Below, piece after piece: positions 25,051-33,010 of a stretch of 51,468 nt of DNA. The DNA is from Candidatus Poribacteria bacterium (GTDB lineage Bacteria; Poribacteria; WGA-4E; WGA-3G). The stretch covers positions 1-51,468 of the forward strand of contig JAJECN010000019.1 in assembly GCA_022821965.1 (NCBI GenBank). Reading direction: 5' to 3'. Each line of letters opens with the position of its first letter. The first letter of the stretch is position 1. Under the pieces are notes generated by a model. The model searched no databases. It had not been told where the DNA came from and saw only the letters and a list, made by a program, of their open reading frames with translations. The position numbers and the translations under genes are program-made.

Positions 25051-26781
25051 TTACATATTTTTGACTTCTTCTGAATTCCTCCGCTGTACGACTGCCCTTA
25101 AACCGAAAAGCAAGCCGAGAGAAAGAATTGCAATCAAAGGCGGATAAACGAACCGTCTTGAAGACGGGACAGGTTCAAGGACGAAAGTGTACCAACTTGT
25201 CATCACCCTTTTCGTATCAATATCACCATTCGCGCCATCCCACGCCGAGAAAGCGATGGGGACAAAAACACCGGGTTCAAGTTGTAAGTCCTTCTTATCA
25301 TCGGTCTTCAAGGAACGTTTCACCCACAATTTGTATTGTCCATTTGTGTAGGCACTCTGTACGTGGAGTTCGCCTTGTGCTTCCTGAACTTCGGCATTGT
25401 TGATACCTTTAGCGGTAAGCTCGGTCACCTGTTCAGGGGCGGAGGCTTTCCAATGCCACAGATAGACCGGTAGTCTACCACCCCACAAGAAATAGGGTTT
25501 TGGTGCAGTCGGACCTTGCGGTACCTTCACTGGAAATTGAATTGCCAATGCATCTTCAAGGGTTTTCCCTGTCGCTTCATCCGTTTCGTCGCCAACCGTA
25601 TTTGTTCGATCATCCCATGTGAAGAGGAATGCAGTCTCTTTGTCGTTGTAAAATGATTTGACATTCACGGAATCAATCGTTGGATTAAACTGGCGAGGCT
25701 CAATGACGATCTGCCCGACAAGCGGGAAATACCCAGATTGAAGCGTTTCCCATGCGGCATCATCCATTGCCGGCAACGCACCTTGAACGTATTGTGAGCG
25801 GAGTACATTATTCCCAATCGCAGATTCAGGACGTTTTTCAGGTGAAAGCGATTTAACGTAATTCGCCAGATGCCAACTCTTTTCATAAACGACCTTCATG
25901 GCGTTATTATATGTCTGCTGTTCAGCTGCACTCAACTCCATACCTTCCGCCCGATTGAGCGCGACATCAACAGCGGCATCCATTTTTTCGTAAAACTGCT
26001 CGGATGCCTCTTCTTCCGCCGCCGTCATTTCGTCTTTGTTCTCCAATTCGCTGAGACGTGTGGACTCCTCCGCAGTCAATCCGAAATGCAGGAAACTATC
26101 ACCTTCAAATGCAGGCATTGGTGAACCTGCAAGTCCACCGATGAATCGCTTGAAGATGTCCTCGGTGTCAGCACCACCTCGGTAATTCCAACCCTGCGTT
26201 AGATTTGCAGGCCACGTCTGGAATCCCCATTCATCAGTCAGCGTAGGCGCAGACGTACCGTCACCGCGTCCAACGTTGCCGTGGCACTCAACGCAACCGA
26301 GATCAACATAAAGTCCCTTCCCAATCTCCACGCTCTCCTCAGAGTAAGGAATTTTATCCTCAAGACTAATCACCCGGGGCGATGTTTCACTCTCTTTAAA
26401 ACCATCGTAGAAGGTTTTAATATAAGCCACCACTTCCCAACGATCATCGGCACTCAGGGAAGTTTCCCACCCAGGCATTGACGATCCGGGCATCCCTTCG
26501 GTAATAATGTCAAAAAGATCTTGATCGGTCGGGAGTTGACCACTCTCCGTGGAACGAATCTTATACAACCCGCGTGTGAAATCCCTCGGTTTAGGGAGGA
26601 GATTCTCAGCGGCAGAGCCGTCACCTCTACCTTCAGTCCCGTGGCAGTGCGCGCAGCTATTCTCGTAAACCTCTTTTCCTTTTTCGGAGGCTTCTGGAGC
26701 GTTTTGCGCGTGTGCCAACGTAAGAACACATAGTATTCCGAAAACCAGCATTAGGAGGGAAACCACATTTCTATTTTTCAT
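25051..26781 (-). CDS. Diheme cytochrome c fused to an ethylbenzene-dehydrogenase-type heme domain
   Basis: A 576-residue exported, membrane-anchored protein. After the signal peptide (VVSLLMLVFGILCVLTLAHA) come two cytochrome c domains with CAHCH (about residues 43-47) and CVECH (about 162-166), each followed by a GRGDG turn, with Met ligands in PGSSMPGWE and GSPMPAFE. Residues about 330-535 resemble the EB_dh domain that binds heme b in the gamma subunits of DMSO-reductase-family enzymes (FPLVGQIVIEPRQFNP, FTWDDRTNT). One C-terminal helix follows (PPLIAILSLGLLFGLRAVV). No molybdopterin partner is encoded nearby. ATG 26781 follows the previous stop by one base, with GGGGAGG upstream. Confidence 0.85.
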   Translation of the reverse strand: MKNRNVVSLLMLVFGILCVLTLAHAQNAPEASEKGKEVYENSCAHCHGTEGRGDGSAAENLLPKPRDFTRGLYKIRSTESGQLPTDQDLFDIITEGMPGSSMPGWETSLSADDRWEVVAYIKTFYDGFKESETSPRVISLEDKIPYSEESVEIGKGLYVDLGCVECHGNVGRGDGTSAPTLTDEWGFQTWPANLTQGWNYRGGADTEDIFKRFIGGLAGSPMPAFEGDSFLHFGLTAEESTRLSELENKDEMTAAEEEASEQFYEKMDAAVDVALNRAEGMELSAAEQQTYNNAMKVVYEKSWHLANYVKSLSPEKRPESAIGNNVLRSQYVQGALPAMDDAAWETLQSGYFPLVGQIVIEPRQFNPTIDSVNVKSFYNDKETAFLFTWDDRTNTVGDETDEATGKTLEDALAIQFPVKVPQGPTAPKPYFLWGGRLPVYLWHWKASAPEQVTELTAKGINNAEVQEAQGELHVQSAYTNGQYKLWVKRSLKTDDKKDLQLEPGVFVPIAFSAWDGANGDIDTKRVMTSWYTFVLEPVPSSRRFVYPPLIAILSLGLLFGLRAVVQRRNSEEVKNM

Positions 26782-26782
26782 C

Positions 26783-27559
26783 TTAGTGTGCCTCCCCAAA
26801 AGTTCGTGGCTGATAGCCGGTATAGTCGGATAGAAAAAGGATTACGTCCCAAATTTCGTCTTTTGTTAAGTAGTCTTCCCAAATAGGCATCGCCGAATCC
26901 CAAGGCGTTCCCGCTGCAGGTAATCCCGGTCCACCCTTTGCTATCCGCCAAAAGAAGAAAGATTCTTGGAAGTTAGGAATAATCCCTGGGTCTTGGAAAT
27001 TAGCAGGGAGCGGTTGGAGGTACGGTGCGAAATGCCCCTGTCCATCTAAGTGATCACCATGGCAGGGAAAACAATTCTGATGATAGACACGCCTACCATT
27101 CTCAACATGCGCTTTGAACGCCTCCGGATCATCTTTCTCATAATGCCGGAAGGGGTTCACGACATCTTGCATCGTGCCAATGACCTCATCTTTGTAAGTC
27201 AACTCAAGCGGCGGCGATGGGTGTGCATCACGCGGACTTCCGGGTGGGTTTGCTCGCTGGGCAATAATCGAGTAGGTATAACCGAGTAAAAAAAACGGAA
27301 TCAACACCGCAATAACGCGGCGGCGGACACGGCGTTTGTCATCGACGAGCGTTTCATGGATGGGGCGCAGAAACTCGCGAAACAGTGAGTCCTCAACGGA
27401 AATATGCACCAAGACAGCGATTAAAATCAGCCCCATATACATCGCAATCACGCTTGCCGGGATCGGTACTGATATAACACCGCCAATGACGAAGCGCAGT
27501 ACGAGCCAAGAACCGACCAGAATTATGAGACATATTGTGAAGAGCGACAGTCTTTTCAT
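26783..27559 (-). CDS. Membrane-anchored monoheme cytochrome c
   Basis: 258 residues. Three N-terminal hydrophobic helices (LFTICLIILVGSWLVLRFVIGG; VIAMYMGLILIAVLVHI; VIAVLIPFFLLGYTYSI) precede a C-terminal cytochrome c domain with CFPCH near residue 163 and the distal Met in DSAMPIWED. The protein ties a heme c domain to a multi-helix anchor, fitting a subunit of a membrane complex rather than a free carrier. Only one base separates it from the next gene, so the operon is tight. Confidence 0.87.
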   Translation of the reverse strand: MKRLSLFTICLIILVGSWLVLRFVIGGVISVPIPASVIAMYMGLILIAVLVHISVEDSLFREFLRPIHETLVDDKRRVRRRVIAVLIPFFLLGYTYSIIAQRANPPGSPRDAHPSPPLELTYKDEVIGTMQDVVNPFRHYEKDDPEAFKAHVENGRRVYHQNCFPCHGDHLDGQGHFAPYLQPLPANFQDPGIIPNFQESFFFWRIAKGGPGLPAAGTPWDSAMPIWEDYLTKDEIWDVILFLSDYTGYQPRTFGEAH

Positions 27560-27682
27560 TTTTCTAATTTTCCTTGCGGTTTGGTCAGGTGGGTTCGTGG
27601 TTTGACCTTTCCTGACGTATATCCGCCTTCCATTACATTACAGGCTAAGTTTTCTGTTTTTTTAACAACTATTCTTTGTCTG

Positions 27683-29191
27683 TTATTCCGCGGGAGCCTC
27701 ACCTGTCTCTGCTGGCACTGCTTCCGCTGTCGCGCCAGTGAGTGTGCTTAAGAAAGAGAGCAAATTGCTCATATCCAATACCGATAACAACAGCGGGAAG
27801 TTTTCAGGCATTGGCGATGTAACCAGCAACTTTTTGCCGGAGGCACGGGTAAAGGTAACTTCCTCAAGATCAAACGTATCAAATATCTCTTCACTTCCAT
27901 CAACGATCAAGACGATTTCGTCGTCGTCCATCGTGCCTGAAACATACTCGCCAACAATTTCATCACCATCAAAAGTGACAACGGTCATCATGCTTTTGAC
28001 ATCCGTTTTGGAGAACGCCTTATCTTCGCCGTTAACATTAAGCGTCACAGTCTCGGCGGTTTCCGAAACGATTGCCCCACTCACCGGAGCATCTGCATCC
28101 GCGGGTGTTAGCGTCAAGGTAAAATAACCCTTCGCCTGTAGATCGGCGAGTTCTTCAATCGGTTCCTCATCAAGTTCGCTCAGTAAAATAGTGTGTTCCT
28201 CTTCCACGCCATCCGCAGTTTTGGTTCGGACGACTATCTTTTCTTCATCTTGCGAGACGAGTGTCCCTTGGTAAGTTATTCCGTTGGCACGCACGGTAAC
28301 AGCACCGTAACCACTTACAATCTGCGCACTCGGCAGCAAGATTGATTCTTCAAGATACCGCATGTCGTTAAAGGCAGCAATTTCGGAAAGATCCGGTGCA
28401 GTGACGACTTCAAAGTCCGTAGTCGCTTCTCCCGCTGCAGGACCCTCTACTCCCGTAACAACGTGGCATGCGTTACACGCCGCACTCACAAAAACCTTTT
28501 TGCCGAGTTCAGGATCGCCAGTCAGCAATGGAGGAAGTGCTTCAGCAGTTACACTGACATCCTTCCTATCTATAGGTTCATCAAAGGGTGTCGGATCAAT
28601 TTCGCCACCTTGACTCTCAAGGTAAGCGATAACCGCTTGAATCTCCACGTGAGAAAGCGCAATCGGGGCTTTCCATACCTCCGGCATAATCTTACCGTAA
28701 CCGGGGACAAGGTGGTTCGCAGGGAAATATAGAGATTCAATCAAATATGTTCTCGCATCCATACCGGGTATGCGGCTCGCTGCGTTAAGACCGATGTCTG
28801 TCAAGTCAGGACATCTTCCTGGGGGTGCCGAAGTATCCACAGTATGACACGCGCTACACTGCCCTTTGCCATTAAATACCAAAGCACCCTGTTCAGCGAC
28901 TGCCTCTGGGTCACTCCAATCCAGCTCGGTTAAATTCACCGCCGTGGAACTTTCGGGTACAAGACTCGCGACGAAAGCGTAAAACCATATCACCGCAAGT
29001 GAGAACGTCAACAACTTCATGACGTTCGACCACAAAACGATGTTTATGACGACCGAGATGAGAAACCAAACCGACCAAGGTAGTAAGTTTTCCGAGGCAA
29101 TCGGAAACGCAGACACCCCAGCAATATAGGCGACGAAACTCACCACCATTAAGATTAGACTCGCAATTTTTATGAGCGTATTTCTTGACAT
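27683..29191 (-). CDS. Diheme membrane cytochrome c with tandem SH3-like insertion
   Basis: 502 residues. Two or three N-terminal helices (1-78) precede a cytochrome c domain with CSACH at 112-116 and Met in GKIMPEVW, then a second with CNACH at 239-243. The second fold is interrupted: between about residues 293 and 457 there are three successive beta-rich repeats of the form GTLVSQDEEKIVVRT, GAIVSETAETVTLNV and GEYVSGTMDDDEIVLIV, each ending in a Leu/Val-Asp-Leu/Val turn. The distal ligand follows only at SPMPENF (about 459-465). The eight-heme protein at 33011 carries one such repeat. The insertion may be a docking surface; its function is unknown. Confidence 0.85.
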   Translation of the reverse strand: MSRNTLIKIASLILMVVSFVAYIAGVSAFPIASENLLPWSVWFLISVVINIVLWSNVMKLLTFSLAVIWFYAFVASLVPESSTAVNLTELDWSDPEAVAEQGALVFNGKGQCSACHTVDTSAPPGRCPDLTDIGLNAASRIPGMDARTYLIESLYFPANHLVPGYGKIMPEVWKAPIALSHVEIQAVIAYLESQGGEIDPTPFDEPIDRKDVSVTAEALPPLLTGDPELGKKVFVSAACNACHVVTGVEGPAAGEATTDFEVVTAPDLSEIAAFNDMRYLEESILLPSAQIVSGYGAVTVRANGITYQGTLVSQDEEKIVVRTKTADGVEEEHTILLSELDEEPIEELADLQAKGYFTLTLTPADADAPVSGAIVSETAETVTLNVNGEDKAFSKTDVKSMMTVVTFDGDEIVGEYVSGTMDDDEIVLIVDGSEEIFDTFDLEEVTFTRASGKKLLVTSPMPENFPLLLSVLDMSNLLSFLSTLTGATAEAVPAETGEAPAE

Positions 29192-29290
29192 ATTTTTAAA
29201 TATTAAGTTTTCGCTCCGCTCTCCATTTCATTACGAGCGGGTTTCTGATTAAGTACATCGGGATTAAGGACAAACATGGCTGTCCCCTTG

Positions 29291-31189
29291 TTAATCGTCG
29301 CTTTCTACAGCAACTTCGGCTTCCACAGGGGCAGCTGCGGCTTGCTTCTTCTTTTCACCCCACAAACCGAGCCAGAAGATGAACCCAACGAGTGCGAAGA
29401 AGGCTACCATGATGATCGCTACCATGTTCACGGCTTCGCTGAGAAGTGGCGTAAATGCATCGGGCGATGTATCTTGCATGACACCGAAGATATGCCATGC
29501 CTCTCGAAGCCCTGAGCGCGCATATCCCATCAGTCCCATCAGGGACGTAAACGTAATTGCCACCAGAATTAACACGTATTGTGAGCGATCTGTCATCTCT
29601 CCCCATTTAATAGTGCCAGACATTGTCGCCTTGCGATACATGAAAATATCGACCACTGTGACAACTGCCATCACCGCAAGCGCAACCAAAACCTGATATG
29701 GGGTAAGGATATTGACACGCAAATCTGTCGGAACGGTAAATCCGACGATACCGATAACTACGATTGAGACCGTCGCGAGGAAAAAGATCACAGAGATGGC
29801 AACGTTGCCAATCCGTTTCCAACTTGCCGTAGGTATCTTGCCTGAACGCCGATAAAACAAGAAACTCAAGAAAGTGGTGAGAATAATGATGTTAACAGCC
29901 GTATTTTTGGCAGTCATCAAGCCAAACAATCCGAGGTGTGGATGGTTGGCACCGCCCATCGCACTCAGTTCACTGGCACTTGAGATCTTAGAGAGCGTCC
30001 GTGGGGTCATCCAGATAGCAACACAGATAATAATAACCGTGATCATATACGGACGGTATCGCGCATAAACCTCCGCCCCTTCAATGCGTCCCATGCCCGA
30101 CCAGAGGTAGTAGTTCGCACCAATAAATAGGACACCAATCATTACCGCCTGAATAATGAACAGCCAAGAAAAGAGGCTACCCATCATGTTGATGCCCATC
30201 GTGTTATTGAACATATAGATTTCTCTACCAAGCCAATAACCGAGGAAAGGCAGCGGTATAAGTCCGCAGAGCGCAATGAAGTTTCCGGTATAACCCATCC
30301 AGTCGTAGTGTGCTTTGTCCTCTTTTGTCTTCGCAACGAGGAATCGAAACGCGGCATAAGCCGCCACAATCGAACCTCCGAAGGCGATGTTCCCCACGAG
30401 ACGGTGGATATTAACAGGCATCCACGTAAAGTTGTTGACAGCATCCCAAAGGGTGCCCATGAACTCACCTGTTGTCTCGTTGTGGAGCGGCACCATTGTG
30501 TGGCTTGTAACACCCTCCATAGCGGTTTCAGGTGTTAGTGATGGATCCGCAGCCAATTTCTCTTCAATCCAAGACTTCCGCCGTCCTTCAGAGAGTACGC
30601 CGTATTGGGTTGCCGGACTCGTCTGGTAACTCAACCATGAATTAGAGACGAACATAATTGCCGTCCCCCACACGTTTAATAAAACACCGAGGAAGAGATG
30701 CCATCCTTTATGGCGGCCTTGCATCTTATCCCATCCGTAGGAGTAGAGGTAAAGCGTAAAGGTCTCACCGAAGAACAAGACGACGTAAAAAATCATCGTC
30801 GGTCCGAATATCCCACTCAGCTTGGTCATAACCTTCGGATAGCACCAGATGAGGATAAAGACGAGTACACCACCGAGTAACGCTGTCGTCGAAAACGCAC
30901 CCATACAGAGTTTAATGAACTCCTGCGCCATCCGGTCGTATCGCATGTCCTTGGTCTTCCAGCCGATAAATTCGATGATAACGGCGAACATCGGGACACC
31001 GAGAATAAAGGATCCGAATAACAGGTGGAGCTGCGCGGCAATCCATGCTGCATTTCGACTGCCGATCTTCGGGAAGGGGCGATATTCCGCCTCGGTCGCA
31101 TCTTGGGCAAACACCACCGGTGCAACTGCTAAAAAGGCATAAGCAATCAGCACGCAACCGAGTATGAGATAGAGTCTCTTTTTAGACAT
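29291..31189 (-). CDS. CydA-like cytochrome bd superfamily membrane protein without quinol loop
   Basis: 632 residues, about 14 helices, longer than E. coli CydA (522). Features match CydA: His 55 in LHLLFG (high-spin heme ligand), GET at 141-143 (Glu like E99) in FFGETFTLYLYSYGWDKM, His 262 in NIHRLVGN (heme b558), and a Met near 335 in GINMMGSLF. The stretch where CydA has its long Q-loop (GRQPW) is short: GYWLGREIYMFNNTMG. Five extra C-terminal helices follow. No CydB gene is present. It sits among c-type cytochromes, so it may take electrons from cytochrome c rather than quinol. It resembles the non-quinol branches of the bd superfamily; whether it reduces O2 is inference. Confidence 0.8.
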   Translation of the reverse strand: MSKKRLYLILGCVLIAYAFLAVAPVVFAQDATEAEYRPFPKIGSRNAAWIAAQLHLLFGSFILGVPMFAVIIEFIGWKTKDMRYDRMAQEFIKLCMGAFSTTALLGGVLVFILIWCYPKVMTKLSGIFGPTMIFYVVLFFGETFTLYLYSYGWDKMQGRHKGWHLFLGVLLNVWGTAIMFVSNSWLSYQTSPATQYGVLSEGRRKSWIEEKLAADPSLTPETAMEGVTSHTMVPLHNETTGEFMGTLWDAVNNFTWMPVNIHRLVGNIAFGGSIVAAYAAFRFLVAKTKEDKAHYDWMGYTGNFIALCGLIPLPFLGYWLGREIYMFNNTMGINMMGSLFSWLFIIQAVMIGVLFIGANYYLWSGMGRIEGAEVYARYRPYMITVIIICVAIWMTPRTLSKISSASELSAMGGANHPHLGLFGLMTAKNTAVNIIILTTFLSFLFYRRSGKIPTASWKRIGNVAISVIFFLATVSIVVIGIVGFTVPTDLRVNILTPYQVLVALAVMAVVTVVDIFMYRKATMSGTIKWGEMTDRSQYVLILVAITFTSLMGLMGYARSGLREAWHIFGVMQDTSPDAFTPLLSEAVNMVAIIMVAFFALVGFIFWLGLWGEKKKQAAAAPVEAEVAVESDD

Positions 31190-31198
31190 TTTTTATGG

Positions 31199-31281
31199 CT
31201 TTCGGCTGTCAGCCGTCGGCTTTCGGTTTCCGTTAGCAAAGAGAGTTTCTTACTGACTGCCGAAAACTGACTGCTGACTGC
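31199..31281. repeat. CAGCCGTCGG-type hairpin repeat
   Basis: TTCGGCTGTCAGCCGTCGGC on the left and ACTGACTGCTGACTGC on the right frame the spacer between the cupredoxin and CydA-like genes. It replaces the usual ribosome-binding site region of the CydA-like gene. Confidence 0.5.
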
Positions 31282-31284
31282 TAT

Positions 31285-32034
31285 TTATTTCGCGCGTTTC
31301 TTAAAGTCAGCACTTGTAAAGTTTACGGCGATATCACCACTTGCTGGCACTTCAATCGTTTTGTTCGCTGAACCGAGTTCTTCATGCCATGCGACGACAC
31401 GCACTCTACCGGCTGGCACATCAGCGATCGAATAATTGCCGGTATCCGCAGATTTTTCGTAGTCATCGGAACTAATCCATGCGCCATCAGCATCCTTGTA
31501 ACCAGTGACAGTGAAAAAGTCATTGGGAACAGCAACGATGTAGCCGGTCATCCAAGCATGAATATCGCATGTGAACTTAATATTTTCAACCTTTTCGATT
31601 TTGTGCGGGATAACTTTGCCGGGCTGCGGAATCTGATAGTTTATCGCGTTATTCTTTTTCGCGTGAGAATGCACATTATGGGCAATCGGATCACTGGAGG
31701 TAATATCAACGGTAGAACCAGCAACAACCGCAAGAACGTGTGGGTAGTAAGCGCACCCCTTTTGATCCATAACCGGGTTCTTATCCGGGACGGTAGGTTT
31801 TGCACCACGAACGCGGGCGTAAATAACAACGTTCTTGATGCCTTTGCCTTTTGAGACAACGAGTGCTTCGGACTTTGTGCCTTTTACAGTGTCAATGCAA
31901 TGCTGGTCTTTGGTCGCAGTCAAGGCGGGACGTGCTGGTGCATCACCATCATACATTACAGTACCGGTGATAGTGCCCGCAAACGCAACACTCGTCAACA
32001 CCCCAAAGGCGAGCAAAGCAACTACGATTTTCAT
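31285..32034 (-). CDS. Cupredoxin-like exported protein, copy A
   Basis: 249 residues with a signal peptide (KIVVALLAFGVLTSVAFA). The architecture is the same as the gene at 24168: GTVMYDGDAPARP opening, cupredoxin-like core with His in AHNVHSH, and CDIHAWM supplying Cys, His and Met ligands, then a carboxypeptidase-regulatory-like end (GNYSIADVPAGRVRVVAWHEELG). A periplasmic copper electron carrier is likely. AGAGGAG lies seven bases before ATG. The transcript probably begins at the perfect promoter at 32357-32384 and crosses an IS200/IS605-like end. Confidence 0.8.
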   Translation of the reverse strand: MKIVVALLAFGVLTSVAFAGTITGTVMYDGDAPARPALTATKDQHCIDTVKGTKSEALVVSKGKGIKNVVIYARVRGAKPTVPDKNPVMDQKGCAYYPHVLAVVAGSTVDITSSDPIAHNVHSHAKKNNAINYQIPQPGKVIPHKIEKVENIKFTCDIHAWMTGYIVAVPNDFFTVTGYKDADGAWISSDDYEKSADTGNYSIADVPAGRVRVVAWHEELGSANKTIEVPASGDIAVNFTSADFKKRAK

Positions 32035-32089
32035 GATTTTTCTCCTCTATAGTTTAAATTTAACCTGTAATATATTAACACCACAGGAT

Positions 32090-32352
32090 TTGACACTCCC
32101 ACACCTAAAGGAGTGGGATTCTTGCTTCGTCGTTTCGTGCCTTACCAAGTAAGGTCTTACAGAAACTCCACAAGCGTTTTGTCTCTCGGTATGCCCTACC
32201 GCGAGGAAAGTAAAAGTTTTTGAATGTAAGCAGGGGGTTGCTAAATTATAGCAATATGATTTGGTGTTCTCTGCTTAACATTCGTGGGTACTACTCACAA
32301 CCTACGGCAATAGGCGTGGCGCGATTGCCGTCCCACCACTTGTAAGCAGTAA
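32090..32352 (-). ncRNA. IS200/IS605-like right end, possible structured leader or omega-RNA-like transcript
   Basis: Read on the minus strand, the segment ends GAATCCCACTCCTTTAGG...GTGTCAA at 32090, the form of IS200/IS605 right ends: a subterminal hairpin (CCCAC/GTGGG at 32117-32098) then TCAA. Upstream are three perfect or near-perfect hairpins: CCTTAC/GTAAGG (32154-32140), CGGTA/TACCG (32205-32185) and CGGCAAT/ATTGCCG (32330-32305). A consensus promoter lies just ahead. No tnpB or tnpA frame survives. It is either a decayed element reused as the leader of the cupredoxin gene or a free RNA. The omega-RNA comparison is inference. Confidence 0.5.
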
Positions 32353-32356
32353 TATA

Positions 32357-32384
32357 ATTATACTATATTTCCGTGCATTGTCAA
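32357..32384 (-). promoter_or_regulatory. Perfect sigma-70-type promoter (minus strand)
   Basis: TTGACA (32384-32379) and TATAAT (32362-32357) are exact consensus boxes with a 16-base spacer. Transcription would begin near 32350, reading through the IS605-like segment to the cupredoxin and CydA-like genes. Confidence 0.75.
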
Positions 32385-32515
32385 GTTTTTTTGATACCAG
32401 CACGGGCGATACGGGGTTGGACCCAAAGCTAAAGCATTGGGATTGTCAGTTAATTCCCTTCAAAATGGAAACAAAAAGACCTAAAATTTTCACTAAATTT
32501 TCTAAAGCCTTATCA

Positions 32516-32612
32516 AGACTTACGCAAACCCCAATCCCCTGCTGGCGAGGTTGAAAACCTCGCCAGCGGCACATCACACGTGGGATATCATAGGAAAATT
32601 GCCTAAGTCCTA
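32516..32612. mobile_element. AGGACTTACGCA-family MITE, copy A
   Basis: A 97-base element with ends AAGACTTACGCAAA and, inverted, TAGGACTTAGGCAAT. A perfect 12 bp GCTGGCGAGGTT palindrome (32541-32567) sits inside it. The family recurs at 44074-44196 and 47525-47643. Confidence 0.6.
32541..32567. repeat. REP-like palindrome, GGCGAGGTT family
   Basis: GCTGGCGAGGTT and AACCTCGCCAGC form a perfect 12 bp stem around GAA. It lies 58 bases downstream of the cytochrome c gene stop at 32625 and inside a MITE-like element. Confidence 0.75.
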
Positions 32613-32624
32613 CTTATTTTCGGG

Positions 32625-32981
32625 TTACCGACGAAACGTCTCCTTAATATAGGCAAGAATTTCCTGTTGTTCTTCATCATTGAGATAATAATAGAACGCT
32701 GGCATATCGTTTTTCCCACTGTTGATGCTATCCAGCAATTGCTCATCGCTGTGCATCTCCCACAAATTATTATCTGTAAGGTCTGCTGGATCTAACCTTT
32801 TGAAACGTCCGATGCGTCCATTGCCTTCCCCATTGTTTCCATGGCACCCCGCGCAGTATCGAGCGTATTTGTACTCAACCTGCGACTGATATTTCGTACT
32901 CGGGTCAACCTGTCTTGCCAACCAAATTAACCCATTGAGCCACACAAGAATCATAACAACGATGACAATAAGGTGTCTCAT
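32625..32981 (-). CDS. Small membrane-anchored monoheme cytochrome c
   Basis: 118 residues: one N-terminal helix (LIVIVVMILVWLNGLIWLA) and a cytochrome c domain with CAGCH near 43-47 and distal Met in KNDMPAFYY. It ends the Rieske/cytochrome b operon, 29 bases after the eight-heme gene. It may hand electrons on to the oxidase. Confidence 0.88.
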   Translation of the reverse strand: MRHLIVIVVMILVWLNGLIWLARQVDPSTKYQSQVEYKYARYCAGCHGNNGEGNGRIGRFKRLDPADLTDNNLWEMHSDEQLLDSINSGKNDMPAFYYYLNDEEQQEILAYIKETFRR

Positions 32982-33010
32982 AATATTAGGAGTTATCAGT
33001 TAGTCGAAAA

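Noticed and set aside
25051-26781. Gamma subunit of a DMSO-reductase-family enzyme such as nitrite or selenate reductase
   Set aside because: The EB_dh-like domain is present, but no molybdopterin catalytic subunit or Fe-S beta subunit lies nearby, and the fused diheme part and CydA neighbour point elsewhere.
29291-31189. Ordinary cytochrome bd quinol oxidase
   Set aside because: No CydB or CydX gene, no GRQPW-type Q-loop, five extra helices and a c-type cytochrome neighbourhood.
32403-32437. A second IS605-like right end (CCCAAAGC...GCATTGGG hairpin)
   Set aside because: The hairpin is short and the expected boundary tetranucleotide is not in place, so the resemblance is too weak to list.
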